A DNA stretch of 64,000 nucleotides from Phascolarctos cinereus (lineage: Eukaryota; Chordata; Mammalia; Diprotodontia; Phascolarctidae). The notes under the pieces were generated by a model. The model was given only the letters and a program-made list of their open reading frames with translations. It had not been told where the DNA came from and made no database searches. The position numbers and the translations under genes are program-made. The DNA lies in NCBI RefSeq assembly GCF_002099425.1, contig NW_018344068.1, positions 3,297,501 to 3,361,500 on the forward strand, in the 5' to 3' direction. This document shows positions 31,650 through 42,440 of this stretch, in pieces (the first letter of the stretch is position 1; every line of letters starts with the position of its first letter).

Positions 31650-32335
31650 CATTCAGCTCTAAATCCACATCTCCAGTTGCCTAATGATATGTTACCTATA
31701 GATGGTCAACTCATAGGCTCAACATGTCTAATAGAAAACTTTGCTTTACTCTAAACCTGCTCCTCATTTTGAGCTTTCTGTCTGTTGTACTACTTTTTAC
31801 TCTATCCTCTCTTTTACTTCTTATTTCTCAAGTCTTATAGCTTCCGCTTCCACAATCTCTCTCATATTTGCCACTGCCACCACCAAAATAAAGGATCTTG
31901 TTACCATTCACCTAGACTTTTGTAATAATCTAACAGATGTTCCTTCCTCCATTCTCTTTCAAGCCACCAGGATACTCTTCCTTACACAGAGATTTGGTGA
32001 TATTTGCTCAAAATTTTCTTTGGCTCGCTGCTGCCTTATGATAACAATTCAAATTCTTTTGATTGGCATTCAAGGCCCTCAACAATTTGGTCTCTTCCTT
32101 TCTAGTATTATTTCATATGATTTCTGTCCAGATACTTTATATATTCTTCTAAAACTGGACTCTCTTCTGCACCTACTGCACCTCTCCAAACATACATTAA
32201 AACCCAATTCAAATGCTACCTCCTCCATGAAGCCTACTTTGATTCTCCCAGTTGGCAACAACCTTTGCTCTTTGACCTCATGTAGAATTTTCTCATGCAA
32301 ATAATGTACTTATCATATACTACTGTATAAAAATT
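31650..32335 (+). mobile_element. L2 LINE, ORF2 C-terminal region and 3' part
   Basis: Sense L2: 'tttttgtaataat'-type 'acttttgtaataatctaaca', 'ttggcattcaaggccctcaa', 'ctacctcctccatgaagcct', 'actttgattctcccagttgg'. A 187-codon frame (31741-32304) lies in it; I see it as a chance survival over decayed L2 because no L2 protein motif is continuous in it. Confidence 0.85.
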
Positions 32336-33754
32336 ACAAGGAAGAATAAAAAATAGTCTTGAGTTCTACACCACTCCCCAATTTTCCTTCTGCAATAAAG
32401 GTGACAAAGTAATGGAAAAGTAAATAGACAGTTCTGAGAGTCACATGGTTTTTAGACCACCTATTAATCTAAATCTAACTATTATTACTCTCAATGTGAT
32501 ATCTTTGTCCAATGATCAACAAGCTGACTGGCAGAATGGAATCATATCAATGGTGATATTCTCAATGTAAATGAAAGCATATGATAAAATACAGTTGCAG
32601 CTAAATGGAAGGATGGCTTACCTTGAAGAAGCAAATGAAAGAGCTGGCAGAATTGGTTTTATTGTACATCCAAAGGCAAACAGAAACATCATCTCATGGT
32701 TACTTGGTCACTAAACCTTACAGAGTTTATAAGGAACATAAGGAAAAAAAAAGATTGCCATGAAGATAAATGTAACTCATGCCCTAACATTTGCTGCAGA
32801 GTATGGGGAGGAAGGGAAATTCTACGAAGACTTTCATATGATGTTTCAAATTTGATCACCATATACTTTAATGATCAGTTAATTTATTGTAAAGGTAGAC
32901 ACAGGGAGAAAAGATCAAAAATGTTGAAAAGATGGCTCAAGATTAAGAAATGAAATAAACCAAAGGTCTATAGGATGCACAGAAATGCCACAGTTAGATA
33001 TAATGAAAACTTTCTTCAATAAAAGGATTGGGAGATGATGGATATGGTGAACAATATAACAAAATGAAACATTTTATTTTAAATCGAGGAACAACTGATT
33101 ACTGATGTGGGAATCATTTTGAATCAGCTATTTTTAACAGAGCATTGATTTGTTAAAGTAAAAAAAATAAATGTAGAGACTAAAATGAGAAGATGTGAAA
33201 TTAAATTAAAACAAACTGATGACAAAAAGGATAACTGGGTAAAGGAAGAGATCATCAACATGCCTATAATAATTTTGTTTGGATGTTTAATTTATATAAA
33301 GCAATTACCAAGAGTCTAGAAACTACCTATGCTAGCAGATACTTAATCTCTTTGCCAAACAGAGAGACATTATAGCCATGGGTAAACTAGGTTTAGAATA
33401 TAAACTTATTTACAAAGCCTTACAGAGGAAGATGGAGGAAGATTATGAACAATATTAATTGCTTCAAAGAACAATGATAAGTATTAAATTAAAAAAAAGC
33501 TTTTAGAAAGCTTGGCATGGGGAACAATTAAATCAGATCATCCCAAAAGTATTTTAAAAATGAAAATGAAAAGTAGAAAACCAAACAAAAACAGAAAAGA
33601 TAGGTTAAAAACTATTTTCTCCATCAATTATAGTGGAGCTACTACATTTGGATTCATATCACAATCCCTAATGAACTGCATAAGGGAGGAAGGGAGGGAG
33701 AGGAGAAGGGTGAGGAAGAGAGACTGAGATAGGCAGGAGAAAGAGAGAGACAGA

Positions 33755-33919
33755 GGCAGCTAGGTGGCACAGTGGATAGAGTTCTGGCCTTGGAGTCAGG
33801 AGGACTTGAGTCCAAATCCAACCTTAGACACTTGACACTTACTAGCTGTGTGACCCTGAGCAAGTCACTTAACCCCGATTAGCTCACCAAAAAGCAAAAC
33901 AAAAAAAAAAAAAAGAAAA
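33755..33919 (+). repeat. Marsupial tRNA-headed SINE with perfect target duplication
   Basis: Full sense copy: 'ggcagctaggtggcacagtg', 'cttggagtcaggaggacttg', 'acttgacacttactagctgt', 'caagtcacttaaccccgatt', then an A-rich tail. The 15-base flank 'aaagagagagacaga' is identical at 33740-33754 and 33920-33934. It lies in the RTE LINE and is among the younger insertions here. Confidence 0.96.
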
Positions 33920-34211
33920 AAAGAGAGAGACAGATAGAATGAGCTCAGTTGGACCAGACTAGTGTAACATACAGAACAGTTCTGTGTTAGGAGTGACACA
34001 AGTGAAAGGTCTGATTCTCAATATAAGGAATGTATGGAAAACATCCCAAATAATATCATTATTCCCTCCCCTAAAAAGATGATTGAGAAGAAATTAATAC
34101 TTATTTTCTCACTAGTATTAAGTTTTTAAGAGAATAATCTCCATACATATCAAGGATATTCTTAATGGAAATATGAGAAGGAAATAAGTTAGGCTTTTGC
34201 AAATTACATAC

Positions 34212-34310
34212 AGCAGACTATATATATGTATATGTATGTATGTATACATATATACACACATGTATATATGTATATGTATGCTCATTTACATATATATATA
34301 TATATATAAT
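34212..34310. repeat. (TATG)n/(TA)n microsatellite
   Basis: Interrupted TATG, TACA and TA units. The Tyr/Ile/His-rich 71-codon minus frame is an artefact. Confidence 0.93.
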
Positions 34311-35269
34311 GTAGAGAATACATAAGATCCTATCGTGTTTGTTGACTAAAAAAGCATTTGATTTGGTAGAGAAAAATAAAGACTTAAAGGCTCTTCTCGA
34401 ACAAGGTATCTTTTGTGCATATGTTAAAATCATACAGGATCCCTTGGAAGAGCAACAACAGAGGTAACTGTGAATTGCTGAGGAAGATATGCTTGTTAAA
34501 GGTGTTTGCTCCTGTCATGGAAGATGTCGAACACACAGTCTAAACAGAAGAAGTATTCCCTATCGATCACGAAGTCCTCCATATGTCTGCTTGCAGATGA
34601 CATTCTGCTGATCATGTCAAATCCTGGAACATTGTGGAGACCCCCTCCCCTCAATGAAACCCACAACCATTAAAACAATTCATTCTTGAAATCCACACAG
34701 GAAAAGCTAGGTGAATCAAGAATGTCCATGGACCAGACTATAAGATGTGATTAGATGGCCAGTCCACTCAGTTGATCTACCAGTACATATATCTTAGGTG
34801 TACACTATGGATCAAATTTAACTAGGCTTAAAAATGAACAGAAGGAAGAAAATGGGATGGGTTGCATTTGGGAAACCACAGCACTTTCAAAAGCCCCAAG
34901 CTTCTCCTTAAAACAAAAGCTCATTTTCTGAACACCATCATGGCCACAAATTATGGAATATTAACATCTCTGAAGAATCAAAATTGCAGTCTCCCCAAAG
35001 GGCAATGGCAAGTATTAGCATCACATTACCAACAACTAATCATATACAAGAAATGGTGCAAAAGATATCCACAAAGATGTATGAAAACGATACTGAATGC
35101 TAATGTCAGATGATCTAAGGATAACAAATGAATAATTTTCATGATCCACTGATGCCTAGGTAATGTTCAAAGACCTAGAGGAAGGCTCCTCAGCATGTTG
35201 GATGGTATCCCTATCGAACATTTAAAGGACATGTACCAGAGTCACATGGGATGAAAAAGTGTGAATTTA

Positions 35270-35624
35270 CAGTTATCCCTTCCCCATTGCAACTTTTCCC
35301 ATTGTGGTTTAGATATATCACAGTTCAACATAAGAAATCAAATGGGAATTTTTTGGGTGGGTTATGAAAGCCACAAATGACATACAAAGGCCAGCAGATG
35401 ACACAGAAAAGGTTCAGAAACTCAGAAACACATAAAATATATGTATACTATTGGATAATACCAACCCAAAGTTTACAATAGGTTCTGTAAACATCCCAAA
35501 AAGAAAAAGAAAAATTTCAAACTTTTTTTCTGGTATGAAGGGCGGGGCCCAAAGATTTTATGTGGATTTTCCAGATCACGGGGGGACTGTACCTCTAACC
35601 CCTGCAATGTGGAAGGAATAACTG
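35270..35624. mobile_element. Tigger/mariner-like nonautonomous DNA transposon
   Basis: The left end 'cagttatcccttccccattg' and the right end, read inverted, 'cagttattccttccacattg' form terminal inverted repeats with two mismatches in 20. TA dinucleotides flank both sides (35268-35269, 35625-35626), as Tc1/mariner/pogo elements require. It is 355 bases long with no transposase. It lies at or just past the 3' end of the RTE LINE. Confidence 0.85.
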
Positions 35625-35699
35625 TACTGTGATCCATATGTTTAGCAGAAGCACCCACTTCAATAAGAAAACAGATTCACTGAAATACTGGGCATAGTA

Positions 35700-35817
35700 A
35701 TTTGGGTCTGTATCTTTCCTACAGCTCGACTGCAGGTTCCTTGAGGATAGAGACTGTGGCTTATCTAAATTTTCTCTAGTGCCTAGCACAGTATTCTGCA
35801 CACAGCAGGTACCTGTT
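35700..35817 (+). mobile_element. L2 LINE 3' terminus
   Basis: Sense: 'ggttccttgaggatagagac', 'ctctagtgcctagcacagta', 'cacacagcaggtacctg'. Confidence 0.85.
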
Positions 35818-36012
35818 ATTGTTTGTCCTTTGTTCTCAGAGAGGACCATGGCATCAGAAAGGTAATGCCATGACTTGCAAGTGGACTGGATTTAAGTGAG
35901 GGAGGGCTGTGCAAAGTCACCAGCCTCACTCTCTCATTTGGAGCCATCTGGGTCCAATGACAAGATATAGATCAGGATGACTGGAGATGGCCCTGGATGT
36001 AGTGGGAGACCT
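35818..36012 (-). repeat. Marsupial interspersed repeat (SINE-like)
   Basis: Blocks 'gagaggaccatggcatcaga', 'gccatgacttgcaagtggac', 'ctctctcatttggagccatc', 'agatatagatcaggatgact' and 'ggccctggatgtagtgggag' match in order a common marsupial repeat I know from genomic sequence. The first block resembles the LINE end at 45527. Orientation is inferred from that LINE end. Confidence 0.7.
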
Positions 36013-37610
36013 AGAATGGATAAACAGCCTAGGTAAGTACAGAAAGGCTCATTATCAGAAAGTCAGTTACTGATTTGAGGACTACAGTAACTGAAGACTG
36101 TTTTCTAAAGTACAGTGGGCTATGATCTGTGGTGTGGTGGTGGTGGCTATCATACATCTCCCTGTTTTACATCTTGCCTGATGCAGTGCTGAGTCGCTTG
36201 CTCAGCAAATTAACTTCTGTAGTTGTATCTTTCATGGTCTTATATAATTTTAATGTATGTGTGGTAAAAAAAATATTGTTTGAAGGAGGACATCAAGGCT
36301 TCATTTTGTTCCACCAAATCTAATAGCTCAGTAAGTCCACTATCAATCCATCCTGTCAGTACTCCCTCTATCAGTACAGAACACACCCATCCATGTCCTC
36401 TCATCCTCTGTGATTCTCAGCCATGATCTTCCATTGATCCTTGACAGAGGGTCTACCCACAACACTGGAGCCCTTTTTCAAGGACTTTTTTTTACATTTA
36501 CAGTTATGTCCAACATGTATTTATTCTGTATCTAGTTTATCATGTTTAGACATTTTTCCTAATTTCATCTTAAGTACTCAGCTCTGCCAATTCCATTTTC
36601 TCACCGAACATATCAGGTACTGACTTGTTAGAGTTCAAATGTGGTAGTTTTACTATCACTGAAGATGAAAATACATCATTAGGATACTGCTGACAGGTAT
36701 GTTATAATTTGGCTTTGTTGTTCTCCTTCCAGTTCCATTTACAAATGCTCCTGGGATGGTTTGGCTGAGCTGAACACCAAATTCTCTGCAGGTTTATTTT
36801 CTCCTTAACTGATTTTTCCTATGTTTGGGGTAGCCAAAACCGCATACTTTTCTCCCCTCGACTGGTTTTTGCTTTTTTGGGGGGGTAGGAGAGAAAAAGG
36901 CATAGTTTTCTCCCCACCCTCTATATAGTGTTTTGTATATGAACTTGTGTTCTAGACTGGTATTGCCCTTCATTCCCATGTCCGTTCTTAGTAAGGAAAG
37001 AATGTGTCCGTCTGACTGAGGTGGTTTCTGAATATTGTCACCTTTTCTCTGACAACTGTTTTGTTTTAACTAAACTTCTTTAGGAAATGATGATAGCCAA
37101 TGTCCTGTTCCATTCCTTATTATTTTTGGAGCTGACAACTTGTTTAAATACATCAGCTTGGAGCTACAATGTATTAAATGTTTATCCTTTCTCCTAATTT
37201 GGTATTTACTTTGCCCTCTGCTCTAACAAGCTCATGACTGCATATTGACAACTAATTCAAGGACTATTCCATCTCTACCCAGTTATTTTTAATTTAAGAT
37301 TCCATTTCTTTTTTTCTTTACAGTTCTATTTGGCGCTAGCCATGTCCAGAACTTTTTGGTATGTAGATGTGACACTTCTGAACAGTCCACAAGGCTTTAA
37401 TTGCTTATATTTCTTGATCTCAAGTCATGGTTTCCAGTATAGTTTTCACACTTTCATACTGAAGTCACTGTAGTAAAGCATATGTGGCCTTGGTTTGGGG
37501 ACCCTTGCCACTTTCTTCGTGGAAGTTCTCTTCATTTTCTGCAACTGCTGTTGGAGGGTAACTGCAATCACTTTCATGATGGTTGTTTGTTCCTACTTAT
37601 CTTAAGCACG
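36013..37610. other. Unclassified stretch, possibly an old element or pseudogene
   Basis: About 1.6 kb with no family recognised. The composition is T-rich on the plus strand, and several minus-strand windows have few stops (for example 36794-36979). A PDZ-like peptide occurs further on at 37862-37958, so both sides of the MIR at 37612 may belong to one decayed unit. This is weak inference. Confidence 0.35.
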
Positions 37611-37611
37611 A

Positions 37612-37795
37612 GAAGATCAGAGAGTGCCAGATTTGGATCTGGATGACCTGGGCTTGAGTTCCATTTCTGCTCCTTCTTGTCTGTGTGACCATGGGCACAT
37701 CATTTCTTTAGACTGCCATCTCTTCATCTAGAAAAGGAAGTTGGAATAGATGACCTCTTAGGTCCCCTCTAGCTCTAAAACAATGGTCCTGTTTC
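37612..37795 (+). repeat. MIR-like SINE with CR1/L3-type tail
   Basis: Sense: 'gatgacctgggcttgagttc', 'gtctgtgtgaccatgggcac', 'tggaatagatgacctcttag', 'tcccctctagctctaaaaca'. Confidence 0.85.
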
Positions 37796-38358
37796 TGTAT
37801 TTCATGAAATAATATTTCTCATTGCCTTTGGGTGCACAGTGAAACTAACTCTTCTAAGTCCTTCATTCTAAAAAGAACCTCCAAGTTATTTCCACATTTA
37901 GTTATGATTTCTTTATGTCTTCTGGTTTCATTGATAGTGACACCATCAACATGGCTGTGGCACAGTTCTAGTGGTTTATCTACTCGGTGGTCATTGGACC
38001 AGTTATTTCAAGTAATCAACCATTAAATCAGTGTCTCTAGGCTGTTTCTAAATTCACTCAGGGTAAGCCTCTCCTGATTTCCCTACTTATTTGTGCTCTC
38101 TCCCTACTCCTTAAATGATCAGGCATATACTTATCTGTTTACATGGTATGGCATGCTCATTTTAATGGGTGGCACCGAGCTGATATAGAGATGGAGAGAC
38201 TCACGCAAGCTCTATCCCAGAATTTACCAATTTGGTGATATCTTCAAACTTGACTTTATGGGATTATTTTTGGGGGCTTCTGTGAAAAAGATTCTGGAAA
38301 AGAATTGTATATCTTGTAGGTTCATGCCATATGGGGAGGAAGTAAAGCCCACAGGATT
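37796..38358 (-). other. Unclassified stretch with a PDZ-like peptide
   Basis: Minus strand 37862-37958 reads, in one uninterrupted frame, VDGVTINETRRHKEII followed by a short K-C-G-N-N and a hydrophobic end. The order V-(D/N)-G, then H-x-E-(I/V)-(I/V), then G-N-x-(L/V), resembles the second half of a PDZ domain, but three residues of the helix-strand spacing are missing. The carboxylate-binding loop (G-hydrophobic-G-hydrophobic) was not found upstream. It could be a processed-pseudogene remnant, an old repeat, or chance. Confidence 0.25.
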
Positions 38359-38373
38359 AAAAGGTATGCCCAG

Positions 38374-38528
38374 GAGCAGCTAGGTGGCACAGTGGATAGA
38401 GCACCAGCCTTGAAGTCAGGAGGACCTGAGTTCAAATCTGGCCTCAGACCAAACACTTGACACTTACTAGCTGTGTGACCTTGGGCAAGTCACTTAACCC
38501 CAACTGCCTAAAAATAAAAAAATAAAAT
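38374..38528 (+). repeat. Marsupial tRNA-headed SINE
   Basis: Well preserved sense copy: 'gagcagctaggtggcacagt', 'cttgaagtcaggaggacctg', 'acttgacacttactagctgt', then an A/T-rich tail. Flanks 'aaaaggtatgcccag' (38359-38373) and 'aaaagttatgcccag' (38529-38543) are a 15-base target duplication with one mismatch. Confidence 0.96.
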
Positions 38529-38544
38529 AAAAGTTATGCCCAGT

Positions 38545-39353
38545 ACCTGGGTGTTGACTCCTTTACTTCACTTCTTCCATAGCCGTGGAATCCCAGTCAT
38601 AGATGATGGGTGTTAGAAGGTTAGGAGTGATCCTTCTCTGTGTGCTACCTTCTCCTCTTTCTAGAATTGAATATCAGGTATAGTGGTAAGCAGATGGGGG
38701 GAATTTTGCTTCACCACCTCTCCTTCTTTGCCTATTAAAGGCAGATTAGTTCAAAACTTCTATCTCCATTAAGCTAGTAGTCTATCTCTTCCTGGTTCTC
38801 CTTGACCAGGAGATGGCAAAGATTAGTGGAGAATCATATTCTATTCCCCATTGTATGCAACTAAGGCAACTATTGCCTTGTGAATGATTTGCTTCTCAGT
38901 TGTTTATTATTGTTGTTATTACTTAGGAATCTGTTTCCCCCTTGAGAGAAAAGAAAATCTAACGTTCACCAAATCCTTGTCTTGTGAAATTAATGATAGC
39001 AGTAGAGACCTGGGAAAAGTTTTTGATCTCTGTAGAGAGACTATAGACATATCTCCACTTCAACATGGCTGAAGAGTGAGAGGGGAAGGAGCAGGCACTG
39101 ATCCCTAAGCAAGGGAAGTATATTAATATTATGCCTAGACAAATAGTTTACATAAATAGGAGAATCTATAAGCAAAGAGAAAATAATATGGTTACATGTT
39201 CATATATCCATAAACCTAGCTGAGATAAGTCCTTGAGGCAAAGGAGGCCAAATTCAAGCAGAACCAGCCTCTAAAGGAGTGATCATGCTACAACTGGGTT
39301 ATCTATCCTTTATACCTGCTACAAGAGATACAAAATGTTATAAGCAGGAAATA
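38545..39353. other. Unique or unclassified stretch
   Basis: No repeat family recognised and no gene. An old, unrecognised interspersed element is possible. Confidence 0.35.
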
Positions 39354-39400
<47 letters not shown>

Positions 39401-39450
39401 AGAGAGGGAGAGAAAGGAAGAGTGTGTATGTGTGTGTATGTGTGTAGGGG
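39354..39450. repeat. (GA)n and (TG)n microsatellites
   Basis: A GA run of about 20 units, a G8 run and a GA-rich tract, then TG units to about 39447. Confidence 0.95.
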
Positions 39451-39494
39451 GGAAGGTGTCAACCTGTTACAAATATAAGCTGACCATTTGTCAT

Positions 39495-39548
39495 TTTGTC
39501 TTTGTGTCTCTAGTGCCTTGAATGTAGTAAGAGCTTAATATATGCTTA
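39495..39548 (+). mobile_element. L2 LINE 3' tip
   Basis: 'ctctagtgccttgaatgtag' then 'aagagcttaatatatgct' is a worn sense L2 end. Confidence 0.65.
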
Positions 39549-40055
39549 GTATTGGACTGGTCTATGTTATTCTTTAGCGCCCTATTCCCATTTTCCAATT
39601 CATCTGCCACAGTTGCAGAGCACTGTTTTAAAAAAAATGTTTTATAGACCATTGTAGATAAAAACACCCATCACCTGGGGTCAACCTTCTGGTGTTATGC
39701 TTAGTCTGTTACTGAGACAATACACACACTTGGTTTTGAACTCAAAGCCATCAACTTTCTACAGAGCTGGTGTTCCTTTTGCAAGGCCTTTGAGAAATTG
39801 GGGTTACTTGCATACCATTATGAGGCATCCAAGCAGAACTGTTTTTCGGGGGGGACAAACAGAAGAGAAACCTCTAAGACAGGCAGATTTGGAATTGAAA
39901 TTATAGTAAACACGAATTGGTTATGATGCCATTAACAAATATGGCAATCATTCAAACAGGATCTGGGCTGATTTGTCTTTGTATTCTCTGTAAAGAAAGG
40001 ATTTGTTTAGCTAATGATTAATATTAACAAGATGAGAGAGAAAAGGCTTAACCTA
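39549..40055. other. Unique spacer
   Basis: Nothing recognised. A G-run is near 39849. Confidence 0.4.
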
Positions 40056-40059
40056 TTTG

Positions 40060-40255
40060 AGAGGCAGTTTGGTGCCATGGTAAGTACACAGGCTTGACAG
40101 GCAAAGGACCAGAGTATGAATCCTGGCTCTGATACGTAGTATGTCTTGGCCTTAGGCAAATCATAGATTTTCTGGACTTCAGTTTTATCCTTTAAAAAAA
40201 TGAAGGAATTGGACTCGATGATCTTTAAGTGTCCTCCAAGTATCAGTCCTAGGAA
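40060..40255 (+). repeat. MIR-like SINE with CR1/L3-type tail
   Basis: Sense: 'ggcagtttggtgccatggta', 'agagtatgaatcctggctct', 'aaggaattggactcgatgat', 'aagtgtcctccaagtatcag'. Confidence 0.82.
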
Positions 40256-40384
40256 ACCAACAATCTCAAAGACTTTAGAAGCCTTACTTTTCAATCAATC
40301 TAATGACACACTAAGGCAGCTATATTCTACTATAAGAGAAGCAGACCTCACAGCCCCATTCCTCAGAGGGTTTATAGTAGTTAC

Positions 40385-40570
40385 AGTGCAGTGGAAAGAA
40401 CACTGGTATTTAGAATTGAATGACCCGAATTAAAAAATTGGCTCTGTCACTTACCAGATGTAGGACCTCAGGCAAGTAATTTTGCTAAAATCCAATTTCT
40501 TAATGTGTAAAATGTAGCTACAGAGCACCTGCATTTCTTACTTCACAGAGTTGTTTGTAGGGATTAAATG
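40385..40570 (+). repeat. MIR-type CORE-SINE
   Basis: Sense: 'gtgcagtggaaagaacactg', 'ggctctgtcacttaccagat', 'cacagagttgtttgtaggga'. It is joined directly to an antisense copy. Confidence 0.8.
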
Positions 40571-40668
40571 ACATACCTAATGTCATATAGGTAGTAAGTA
40601 ACAGAACCAGGATTTGAACTCAAGTCCTCTGACTCTGAATCCTGGGCCCTTTCTTAAAAAAGCATGAC
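40571..40668 (-). repeat. MIR-type fragment
   Basis: Antisense: 'atacctaatgtcatataggt', 'accaggatttgaactcaagt', 'cctctgactctgaatcctgg'. Confidence 0.75.
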
Positions 40669-41892
40669 AGCTCATGATCAATGGAAAAGTATACATGGAA
40701 TGTGTACAGTCACTTCTCAGGGGAGCTGTAGAAAAGAATCTTGCTTCTGGCAGGGGTTGAACTGAATGATTTCTGGAATGCTATCCAAGTCTGAGGTTCT
40801 TTGATTCCAATCTGGTTCCTGAACAAAAAAAAGATCACATTTTCCCCTCCTTTAATGAACAAAAATACTCTTATTCCTATTAAAGCAACAGTAAATCTTT
40901 TTGATCTATGAAAGCTTATCATGGAATAAACTTCAACTGAACTAGTATGATGTTGACTCATTAACTTTTATTAACATTAGACAGGTCTACAAGGAGCTAA
41001 TTCACAAATTTATTCAGGCTGACAAAGTTATTATTCCAGGTGGATATAAATTGTTATTTGTCCATAACCATCCACCTCCAGTATATATTTTTTACAATTC
41101 AACTGTTTCCTTATGTGTTGGTAATTGATTATAACTCAGAGCATACTGCCACCTGATAAACTCAGAGGGAATCTTGTCTTTTCTGTCCTTTTTTAGCCAA
41201 AACATTCATGGCAGCTCATCTCCTATGAGAAATATGAACTGGATCACATTATCCATCCATGTTTGCCAATAGCAAGTGGAGCCTAAAATGAGACCACAGT
41301 GCATTTGATATACTTAGAATGAATCCCCAACCCAACCTGAAGCCAACCACATTGAGTACCCACGAACTGAAAGCAGGCAGGAGGGGAAGACCCTGGAGAG
41401 TTTCAAAGGAAGATGAACCTTTAATATGGCAGAATCTTTGGGAACCCAGGAGACACTCCAGCCAGATGTTCTGAGGTCGAGGTAATATGATTCCAAGAAG
41501 GAAGAGGATGTGTTTCTGAGAATTCCCTGTTGTGCTTTAATTTACTGCAGTCTTGCGGAGGACACATGTGGTGATAGCAGGTGGACTTTCAGCCTGATCA
41601 TTAACCCAAGGCTGGGGCACAAACTTAGGGACATTTCTTTCTTGACTATAGTTCTGTTTAATAGGCTGGTAAATGCATCTTTTTCTAGGGTACTATACCT
41701 GGTCTTTTGAAGTCTGAGTTAGAATGAAAAAAAAATGGACTTAAGCTGCTATTAATAGCATTTAGAATGAGGTATGACTAACTAGATAACAAATATACCA
41801 GAACATGTACACATATATCCCAACAGTTATGAAACTTTGAACAAGTTATATCACCTATACAGATCTGTTTTCTCATTAGAGAAGGAAGAAAG
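40669..41892. other. Unique stretch
   Basis: About 1.2 kb with no repeat recognised. Frames up to 83 codons have no domain. Confidence 0.45.
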
Positions 41893-41894
41893 GA

Positions 41895-42142
41895 AGGAAT
41901 GAAACATAAAAGGAGACACTTAATAGACATATGCTGTGTGCTAGGCACTGTGCTAAATGCTTTATAAATAGTATCTATTTTATGACCCCCATTTTACAGA
42001 TGGGGAAACTGAGGCAGGAAAAAGTTATCTGACTATATGCCCAGGGTCATATAGTTGGGAAGTATCTGAGGTCAAATCTGAACTCAAGTCTACCTGACTC
42101 TAGGCCCAGCACTTTATCAACTGTGCCACCTTGCTGATCCCT
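41895..42142 (-). repeat. MIR-type CORE-SINE, near full length
   Basis: Antisense: 'tgtgctaggcactgtgctaa', 'cccattttacagatggggaa', 'gcccagggtcatatagttgg', 'aactcaagtctacctgactc', ending 'aactgtgccacc'. Confidence 0.9.
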
Positions 42143-42162
42143 AAAACCTAAGGCTTCTTTTA

Positions 42163-42440
42163 ATTCTAAGCTGTTTGATGTAATGGATGAAGCTCTGGAC
42201 TTGGAGTCAGGAAGACTTGAATTCAAATCCTGCCTCAGATACTTCCTAGTTGTATGACCTTGGGCAAGTTACTTAATCTCTGTCTGCCTCAGTTCTCTCA
42301 TACATAAAATGGGAGAAATAATAGCACCTATTCCCAGGGTTGTTGTGAGGATTAAATGAGATAACATTTTTAAAAGTACTTTACAAACCTAAAAGCACGA
42401 TATAATTATTTCTTATCATCATCATCATCATCACCATCAT
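42163..42440 (+). repeat. MIR-type CORE-SINE with (ATC)n tail
   Basis: Full sense copy: 'tgtaatggatgaagctctgg', 'gaattcaaatcctgcctcag', 'gaccttgggcaagttactta', 'gttgttgtgaggattaaatg'. The usual ATT-rich 3' tail has become an (ATC)n run at 42415-42440. Confidence 0.92.

Larger units (their letters stand above)
32530..35260 (+). mobile_element. RTE-clade LINE, decayed
   Basis: Sense RTE LINE. In the endonuclease part, 32625-32698 reads EEANERAGRIGFIVHPKANR and onward, and 32819-32855 reads FYEDFHMMFQ. In the reverse transcriptase part, KKAFDLVEKNKDLKALLEQG lies near 34345-34405, and LADDILLIMSN at 34590-34622 is the catalytic box, with Leu for the usual Phe or Tyr. Stops and frameshifts occur throughout, so it is inactive. 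A SINE (33755-33919) and an AT microsatellite (34217-34308) interrupt it. RTE elements supply machinery to SINEs with the tail seen at 29697-29924. Confidence 0.85.

Noticed and set aside
31741-32304. 187-codon open frame, the longest in the window
   Set aside because: It lies wholly in an old L2 copy and shows no continuous protein motif.
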